NCBI GenBank assembly: GCA_014607495.2
Contig: CP053160.1
Location: 9,672,001 to 9,736,000, forward strand
From: Carposina sasakii
Taxonomy: Eukaryota > Arthropoda > Insecta > Lepidoptera > Carposinidae
Length of the DNA stretch: 64,000 nucleotides
Reading direction: 5' to 3'
The position numbers and the translations under genes were made by a program. The notes under the pieces were generated by a model. That model saw only the letters and a list, made by a program, of their open reading frames with translations, was not told the DNA's origin and made no database searches. Shown here piece by piece: positions 56,486-64,000 of this stretch (position 1 is the stretch's first letter; each line of letters starts with the position of its first letter).

Positions 56486-58580
56486 TACATAGATATAGGT
56501 ATAATATGTACATAATATTATAGATCGAGTGACGTTTTTGACTGATAGTAAGCTTTACAACTTATCAAACAACAGACCCTAAGTAAAAGAATTAATTGAT
56601 TACAGGGCAGTGTATAGAGAATTAAGCAAAGTCAATATTACAATCGAATTACAACATTGCCATTATAAACAATGGTCTCTTCTTGCGTAAATAAAGCCAC
56701 TACCATTGTAATAAAGTTAAGATACACTAACATTCCGAAATGTTATCATGAAATTATTCAATTATTCGTTCCATTAGTCTCGTGCTTCGTTTACTCGTAT
56801 ACTAAAATTACGCGATTTACTGATACGAGTATGACATAAAAGGAAAAATATACCGATACTATATTGTAGGCCGGTAATATTATACTTTTATTTTGTTACT
56901 TAGAATATGAGGTAATGTTTTCTACTGCTATTTAAAAGCAGCCCCATCCTATGGTAGTGGCGATTGGACAATATACGCTGGTCTAGTGCGGATTTGTGGA
57001 GTTTTTTGACAACACCTCGTTACAGTCAGCTGCCCGACCACATGCGGGTAAGGTTGGCTTGGGCTCCAGAAAAAGTGAGGAACCCACCTGTCTCATATTA
57101 ACTTTAGGCTGCCTTTCCACCAGAGAGATTGAAGTCATGGACTAATTAATATGATTAGGTAACGGATATTTACAAGGAAGATTGAGATTTACTTACTCGC
57201 ATATAAATAAATTCAAACGCGGCATAATAAAAATTTAGCGCGAGTATTCTTGTATCATGTGACCGTAATATAATGGAAGTTATTTTCGGGTGAATTTGCA
57301 AGTTATCCGACCGCTATAATAACGCATTTCTTCTCATCTAGCGGCAGATCCAAACGGGCTATATTCCGGCAATATTATGACTGGAAAGAACTATCCGCAG
57401 GCTGATTACGTATCTTGCAAAAGCAATGCAATACTTTTATATCAAAAATTGCTCAATATTCGCGTCAAAATCAATTACCATGAAATACTAGTCAAAATAC
57501 CTTGAGATTGCTGTTACGCAATATGTATGAATTTTTCAAGCAGTCAGCGACTTTTGGACGATTTTCGGTATCGCACTGCTTTCGCTAGTTAGGTAATACA
57601 GGGGCAAGATGATATCTGGCAATATTGGTTATGAAATACGATTCTATTCTACTGAAATTAGACGGTACAAAAAGTAGACAGGTAAATTTTTTTAGAAACC
57701 GAAATATTTTCATTTGCCATGGGCAGTAACCGGTCTGACTCTGTAGAGTTTCGTAAGTACATATTTTTATTTTATCAACCGACTGCGCCAGAAGGGTGGT
57801 TATATTTTTCGAGTGCATTTGTACATAATAATATACAAACATACATACAAACACACAAAAACATAACCACCTACATATCTTTGGCACGCTCTAGCCTAAA
57901 CTGCTCTGCCAAAAGCAATGCTGTTTCAAGACAACATTTTCAAAGCAATACGAATTCCGAACATCATCATAATATAATGTGATAGTCGGCTACATATTGC
58001 TGGAAAATTATAACTCGTTTGCGCATACATTTAGGCTCTGGAAGCTGCGAGCAATTTTCTCGGAACATGTCGCGAGGTGTAAGGATAAAAAATGTACTTT
58101 TTTGTTTCGAAGAAAACAGTGAAAAAACTGCGTAAACAGATTAAAATGAAGTCGTAAGAGCTAATGGTCTTAGTGGAAAAAATTGGCTGAATTTACAGCT
58201 TACTGGATCAAGACTTTTATCGAAACAGTTTCATGTTGTACTTATAAATTTCATCTAAATTTCACCTTTAAAAGATAAGCACGTTTCTTTTTTTGCTAAT
58301 ATAGTGCGTTTCTTTGAATGTTGGCACTGGTCGCTCAGTGTATATGTATATTTAACTATTATAAATTAAATTTAGTTGAACATTGGTAAAAGTGACCACT
58401 TTTGGCCAAACAACAATTTTATTTTTTACTCTTAAACTATTAATATACAGGTACCTCTTTCGCCTTAAGTACGTATTATATTATCTGTGCTCTAATTAAA
58501 CGCTGTGAATCCGTTTTATAGAATAACTCCTATAACTTATTTCGTTACTAACATTGTTTTATATGCAGTAATACCGATAA
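56483..58580. other. no gene seen
   Basis: AT-rich; overlapping frames near 57585-57982 on both strands lack domain character and probably lie in an old repeat (CAACCGACTGCGCCAGAAGG). Confidence 0.45.
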
Positions 58581-58960
58581 TACAGGGTGTTTTTTTTGTG
58601 GCCACATTTAACGAAGGGTACGTATTCTATACATGAAATAAAGTAAATTTATGCCAAAAAAAATGCTGGGATTTTTTTTATTTTTTATTTTAAATTCCTT
58701 GATCGTGCGAAATTTATAGTATCTAGTGTTTATGTTAGTTTTTTTATAGACAGATATTAATTATTTTTCGTGAAAAAATCCTGCTACGCGTGTCTATGTG
58801 CATTTATGCAGAAAAACGCAGTCTATTTACTCAAATTTGGACCCTAATATTTTGGAAACCAGACACTTCCCAGGTATGCTTCCATGGAGAAAAATGATCG
58901 TGATGATGAGGAGATTCCGTAATTTTCGTGAACGTTGACGACCAAAAATCACCCTGTATA
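58581..58960 (+). mobile_element. MITE family M3, full-length
   Basis: About 380 bp from TACAGGGTGTTTTTTTTGTG to GACCAAAAATCACCCTGTATA with TA at both ends. The terminal inverted repeats are short (TACAGGGTG). No coding capacity. Confidence 0.75.
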
Positions 58961-59423
58961 GTCATACACATAGTAACTAGCGCCACCACCGTCATTTATT
59001 CTATATAGCGAAACGCACTCTACAGCTGTCACTCACGACTAATAATAAATTTAATCCATTATCTATTATTTAAGTAAATAAGCTTTCTGTGCATTCAAAT
59101 AGTCACAAATAGAATTGAAAATTAACGAAATTCTATGGATTCTAATCACAAACCTCAATAATAGACTAAATAATGTTCAATATAACTTAATATCTTTTGA
59201 ACACGTTATTGAAAAGACGAAATGATAAAATTATCTTCGATATTATGGTATTTCGTGTGCGGGCATGAATAGAAATTGCAATTTTTATTGAATACCTACG
59301 TTTTCTTTTATTATTTCTTATTTCTTATTGCTTTATATTTATTTGTACATACTCGAGTAGCTAGAGAGCCGTCTTTATTTCTAAGTATTCGATATTAGTT
59401 TGTATCGCACCGCGCACACACAG
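58961..59423. other. no gene seen
   Basis: AT-rich spacer between two elements. Confidence 0.5.
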
Positions 59424-59632
59424 ATCAGCCTATTGCAGTCCACTGCAGGAGGTAGGCCTCTCCCAGACCACGCCACAGGCTACTGCCATAGGGGTTTTTT
59501 GCCCATAGTGACCACGCTGGGTAGGCGGGTTGGTGACTGCAGTGATTTTCAGACTATCTAGTCAATAGGGGAGGCGCTGTCCTACCTCTCGGGAACCCTT
59601 AATCGACTCTTACGACACCTATGGGTAGTCAT
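59424..59632 (-). mobile_element. SINE family A, minus copy
   Basis: The plus strand shows the 3' end inverted (GATCAGCCTATTGCAGTCCA), then GTAGGCGGGTTGGTGACTGC and TAATCGACTCTTACGACACC. Confidence 0.75.
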
Positions 59633-59638
59633 GATAAT

Positions 59639-59987
59639 ATAGGATGATTCTTGGTCGTCAACATTTCCGAAAACTACGGAATCTCCTCATCATCACGGTC
59701 ATTTTTCTCCATGCAAGCATACCTGGGAAGTGTAAATAGACTGCGTTTTTCTGCATAAATGCACATAGTCGCACGTAGCAAGATTTTGTCACGAGAAATA
59801 ATTAATATATGTCTATGATAAAACTAGTATAAACACTGGATACTATAAATTTCGCCCGATCAAGTATTTTTTTTTATTCATAAAAATTTACATCGTTTCC
59901 CAGGACTTTTTTGGCATAAACTTACTTTATTTGATGTATAGAGTACGTACCTTACGTTAAGGGTGGCAACGAAAAAATATCCTGTAT
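59639..59987 (-). mobile_element. MITE family M3, inverted copy
   Basis: Reverse-complement order of 58581-58960: GTCGTCAACATTTCCGAAAA at the left, GGGTGGCAACGAAAAAATAT CCTGTA at the right. Ends are degraded. Confidence 0.7.
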
Positions 59988-60185
59988 ATTCTACTTTGCC
60001 CACACCACACTGTAATTAGTTTATGTATTATGGTGTTACTTCAATTATGACTTTCTACTGACTATCATGCATTAGTCCCTCAATAAACATTATCATAGTA
60101 TTATGTGGACTATCATAAGGTATAACTATAGACTAACCACTTACTTACTAAAAAAAGATTTTTAATTATTTATTTTGTGTACATA
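59988..60185. other. spacer
   Basis: AT-rich, nothing recognised. Confidence 0.45.
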
Positions 60186-60335
60186 TAGACCAAAGAAATG
60201 TTGGATGGACTGTGTGAGAGAGGATATGCGTGTACTGGGAGTGAGCAATGAGATGACGGATTATACGGATGAATGGAAGAAAAGTACATATTTCGCCGAG
60301 ACTAAATAAATGGAAACAGGGCAGGAAGATGATGA
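60186..60335 (+). mobile_element. RTE-type LINE C-terminal fragment
   Basis: The frame reads RPKKCWMDCVREDMRVLGVS then NEMTDYTDEWKKSTYFAETK and stop, followed by a GATGATG-like tail. This resembles the C terminus of RTE-like LINE proteins (K-R-W-M-D-C-V..D-M). It is a different family from the LINE at 15.6 kb. Confidence 0.65.
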
Positions 60336-60889
60336 CATATTTAGCTTAAATTAAGGTTTTAGAATGACTCCCATTGGATTTGTAAACGATCGTGACTCCC
60401 ATTGGATTTGTAAAGATCGATAAATTATGATAATTATTGTATGTGTGCCCAAAATCTGGCGGTAGGCTCACCATTTACCACTAAATATACTTATAAGTGA
60501 AAATTTGGCATAAATTACCACACTTTCTCATTGAGGGATATATGTAGCAGTAGGTATCTATGTAATAGAACAAGATGAGCATGATAAGGAAAAAGAATCT
60601 ATACATGAGATCAAAATTTCCTAGCACCGACTTTGGCCAGTTAGAGTAAGGCATCATTTGGAGGGTTCTTTTCAGATGATGCATCCTATTCTACCATAAT
60701 ACTACTCTATGCCAAAGATTATATCTTAGTGAGACTCATTTGTATGCAAATCTCTAAGGCACACACTACTGGACGCAGCGGTGAATTTACCGCACTAAAG
60801 CGGTAATGTATAGCGCTTTAGTATCCAGTTCTAGTAGGAGTATCCAGAAAGGTCATAATTATTAGTTTATATTATAAAGGCGAATAAAC
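60336..60889. other. no gene seen
   Basis: A short direct duplication GACTCCCATTGGATTTGTAAA at about 60366 and 60393. Old repeat scrap near 60440. Confidence 0.5.
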
Positions 60890-61047
60890 TTAGAAATAAA
60901 ACTTAAAGCCACGTTTGTAATAGCGGGGTTAGATGTGATCAGTGGTAAGTTGCCAGCTCGTCGCCTGAGGAAACATCCCTGAGTTCCTTGGTCGACTCTT
61001 ACGACATGCACGGAAGGAGATGCAGCTGATGTATTCTAGTAAATATC
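60890..61047 (+). repeat. repeat family D copy
   Basis: GTGATCAGTGGTAAGTTGCC, GAGTTCCTTGGTCGACTCTT and GATGCAGCTGATGTATTCTA in order. Confidence 0.7.
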
Positions 61048-61117
61048 CACATCAGCACAGGCATATTGCTTATGTACATTATTTAAAATGTAGGACGAAG
61101 CTCTTGCAAGTGAGCCA

Positions 61118-61348
61118 TCCTACTAATATTATAAACGCGAAAGTTTGTAAGTATGGATGGATGGATGTTTGTTACTCTTTCACGTAAAAACGGCTAGAGC
61201 AATTTTGATAAAATTTGGTGTGGAGTTAACTGACACCCTGGATTAACACGATACAATTCCGCAAATGATAATTTAATATACGACCGGATAATTTCGACAT
61301 TTTGTTTTTTCTGCAATACACGCGGACGAAGTCGCGGGCGTCCACTAG
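61118..61348 (+). mobile_element. non-autonomous Helitron, Lep1-like, complete
   Basis: A 231-bp unit starting TCCTACTAATATTATAAACG after an A and ending GGGCGTCCACTAG before a T, as expected for A|T Helitron insertion. A GGACG/CGTCC hairpin precedes the CTAG end. No coding capacity. The internal ATAATTTCGACATTTTGTTT is shared with 55160-55484. Confidence 0.8.
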
Positions 61349-64000
61349 TAAAAAATTAAAACTTAAGTTCGTGTTATATTAGCCTGCGTGCATGTATAAA
61401 ACTGACGTATTAGATTGACATACATGCATTAATTAACAGTAATACAAATGTTGTTTTTAAAACGAAATAAGTAGGTATCGCGTGCGAGTTAAAATTATAG
61501 CTACTTAAATAATGATCCATCAAGTGTAAAGGACTGTTATAAGGTAAATGAAATACATAGGTTTTAGAGAACGACGACATCAATTTGTCCTTAAGAATTT
61601 GTCCTTATCTGATCACCTGCCTTACACTCTTTGTAATTAAAAATATGTAAGTAAAAATTAATTCAAAATACGCATCTAAATTCCACAGCTTAATTTACTT
61701 CTTAATATTTCCATCATATATCGTGCGTAAAATTAAATATTATACACTGACCTATAAGGAAACAAGTACGCGCATACATTTTTTTTGTAATGAATACTAA
61801 GTGAACCATAGGATTTCACATGATTTTTACAACACAAAAAAATAACTTTACTAAAAAAATAACATGTAATTAAAAAAATGTTAAATAGCTCCAAACGACT
61901 ACAATTTTCCTATTCTAGAAGCGTTGTCATTCTAAACACATTTCATTAAAATTATTTATTGATAAGCAGAGAAAGAGAGACGCAAATATCGGGTCATTGA
62001 ATGCCAGGAGCGTGCTGTCAGGCTATGAGCTAGGATCACTTCTTTTTTGCACAGGACCCTGCTGAGCGTGGCAGTAGGATCTGAATCGCGGTCTTGCAGT
62101 TTCCTATTTTTGGAAATACAGCCGTACATATGTAGCATTATGCTGCTATAATAGGTCATACATAGCGTCAATACAATAGCATCATGTCCAGTATTGTATC
62201 ATACATCAGTGACATTTTCACTGAGTATCATACAGCAAACGAATTATAACATTTTTCCGTGACGCACTCCCGCCAAGAGTAATAATTTTTCGCTCCACTG
62301 GAATAACTAATGAGTGACCTTTAAAAATCAGTGCCGGAACACGATATGGGCGGTCATTTTTCAGAATTGAGTGTAATTTTTTTCGGCGGACCTCCGTACG
62401 AGATTTTCATGCAAATCAAAACCTATGGGAGAGGGAAGAATTAAATGGAATTGTTTCCTTATTTTTCAATTCCGTTTCCCTTTTTAGAAAATACAAAGGT
62501 GGCTTAAATTGAGCTTGGTGAGGATTATATTGATATGTCTGGGCGTCTGTTTTTGGAAACACAGCCTGTTGAATTGTATTAAAAGCTATGAATAAAACCT
62601 GTAATTTTAATTGAAAGTGTTCTGTCTGGTAGTTTTTTGCGAATGTTACTTTAGGTGTCTTTGTTATTTTTTGGTTGGAATGTTTTTTTCTTAATACTTT
62701 TCTCTTATATATAAGTACACAAATATCAAGATTAAGTCTACAAGTTAAGGTCGCAAATAATTTTTAATACTTTTATAGACCTAATTTTCTTTTTACTTTG
62801 CTATCTTAACGTGAATATTATGCCAATGTCAGTAAGGCTGGAATCGAATTTCGCTGTGATAATTAGTTTAAAAATCGCCATATATAATTGCTTATATTTG
62901 CTACATTGTTTAGATAATTCGAGCAATATGCATAATATAGGTATACCAAAGCGAAAACATAGCAAATTCAATCGATTTGTTTAAACTTTCCTATTAATTT
63001 TAAAGAACGGTCGTTCAGTCATCCATTCTGAACGCACCCCGAAATTATCGCCTAAAAATATAAAAACACTTTGTTAAAGAAAAACATCTTTAACTTTTAT
63101 AACGAGTTGTCGAGAGCGGGAATTTTTACAGGAACCTTTTAAAATGTCACCCCCGGTAATGAGGGGGCGATCATTACAAAAAAACAATTTCTGGTTTGAC
63201 TGCTTGGTAGGGTAAAGTGGAATAATATCAATTTTTTGTTTTAATTTTGGTGTTGTTATTTAGTAGTTTTATAATGTTATAAACATACATGTAACTAGAT
63301 AGTACCTTAGCCGAGGTATTTGGAAAGTATGGGTTTGAAAGGACGTACTTTGGAGTTTAGAACAATGTCCACTTAAAAAAAATAATAAGGTTAGGTTATG
63401 CAACTAATTGCTTGTGTACCGTACTTGAATTTTGGTAGGTATTCATTATGGCTTTTAAAAAATTATAAATAATGATTGAATCTTTTTTAACCAGGATCGC
63501 GATTTACATGTCTTACGACTTCTCTAAACTCGACATATATTCGAATTGCTGACATTTGAACGAATGACAACATCACTTTTCCTCAGCTATCAACTGCCAG
63601 CGCTGGATGGTATCTCGATTGCTCGGTGATATTAAAAATAAAATGTTGATGTGCTGGTGGTTTATACATAGAGTACCTACCCTAAACTGACGAGCTTGCA
63701 TGAAGAATATCATGAAAGGTGTTTCAGGACCGCAGCAAGAGGGGATCCGTGATCTCATTCTACCCTTTCCGGAAAAGGGACGTAATTTTAGGTATGTATG
63801 TATTAAAATATCAGCTGATCATAAATCCGCCATTTTGTTTTTAGATATTTGCATGGATAGGTGAGTGTAGAAGATGTAATCGAGGGACATGAGTATCAGA
63901 ACCCTGACATATCCCCATAAAACTGACAAGAAAATATGTATTTACCAACCAACAAAAAATAATGAAGGGTTTTAAAAACGATATTCGTGCTTATAGCACA
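61349..64000. other. no gene seen
   Basis: AT-rich to the end of the window, with short frames only and no recognised element. Confidence 0.5.

Noticed and set aside
57585..57982. Overlapping frames on both strands
   Set aside because: Low-complexity composition in a repeat-like stretch, no domain.
1..64000. CRISPR arrays, rRNA genes or viral insertions
   Set aside because: No regular spacer array, no rRNA-like conserved stretch and no viral protein motif was seen.

Overview
The window looks like nuclear DNA of a moth or butterfly. It is AT-rich, has spliced host exons, and is packed with repeats I associate with Lepidoptera: tRNA-headed SINEs with a GGTTCGAATCCC B box, SINEs whose 3' ends read CAGCAGTGGACTGCAATAGGCTGA, Lep1-like Helitrons and TACAGGGTG MITEs. 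I used no database, so the order is an inference from repeat content and protein similarity remembered by eye.

One host gene is supported. On the + strand, bases 180-9766 hold the last six coding exons of a TRIM-NHL protein, most likely thin/abba (tn, TRIM32-like). There is a 414-codon disordered Ser/Arg/Glu-rich linker exon, then a six-bladed NHL propeller over five exons, ending in VQVF-stop. The RING, B-box and coiled-coil exons must lie left of base 1. A probable intron starts one base after the stop codon (9768-9983). The exon after it contains the poly(A) signal and could also encode an alternative C-terminal tail.

The most notable element is at 11707-15622: a structurally complete Transib (RAG1-like) DNA transposon. 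It has an uninterrupted 704-aa transposase on the minus strand, 351-bp terminal inverted repeats of about 99% identity, RSS-heptamer-like CACGGTG ends and a perfect CGTCG target duplication. It sits inside the 3' coding tail of an RTE-type LINE and itself carries a later SINE with a 13-bp target duplication, so three insertions are layered in order.

From about 15.7 kb to 64 kb I see no convincing host gene. This stretch is an intergenic (or intronic) repeat field. It holds several SINE families, three TA-flanked MITE families, a hAT MITE with an 8-bp duplication, a Helitron with clean ends, a 5'-truncated LINE reverse transcriptase fragment, a 532-bp near-perfect palindrome, a 318-bp fold-back insertion with its own target duplication, and a long (TA)n tract. 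The only possible interplay between gene and mobile DNA is that repeats and hairpins lie inside the thin introns and just downstream of its 3' end.
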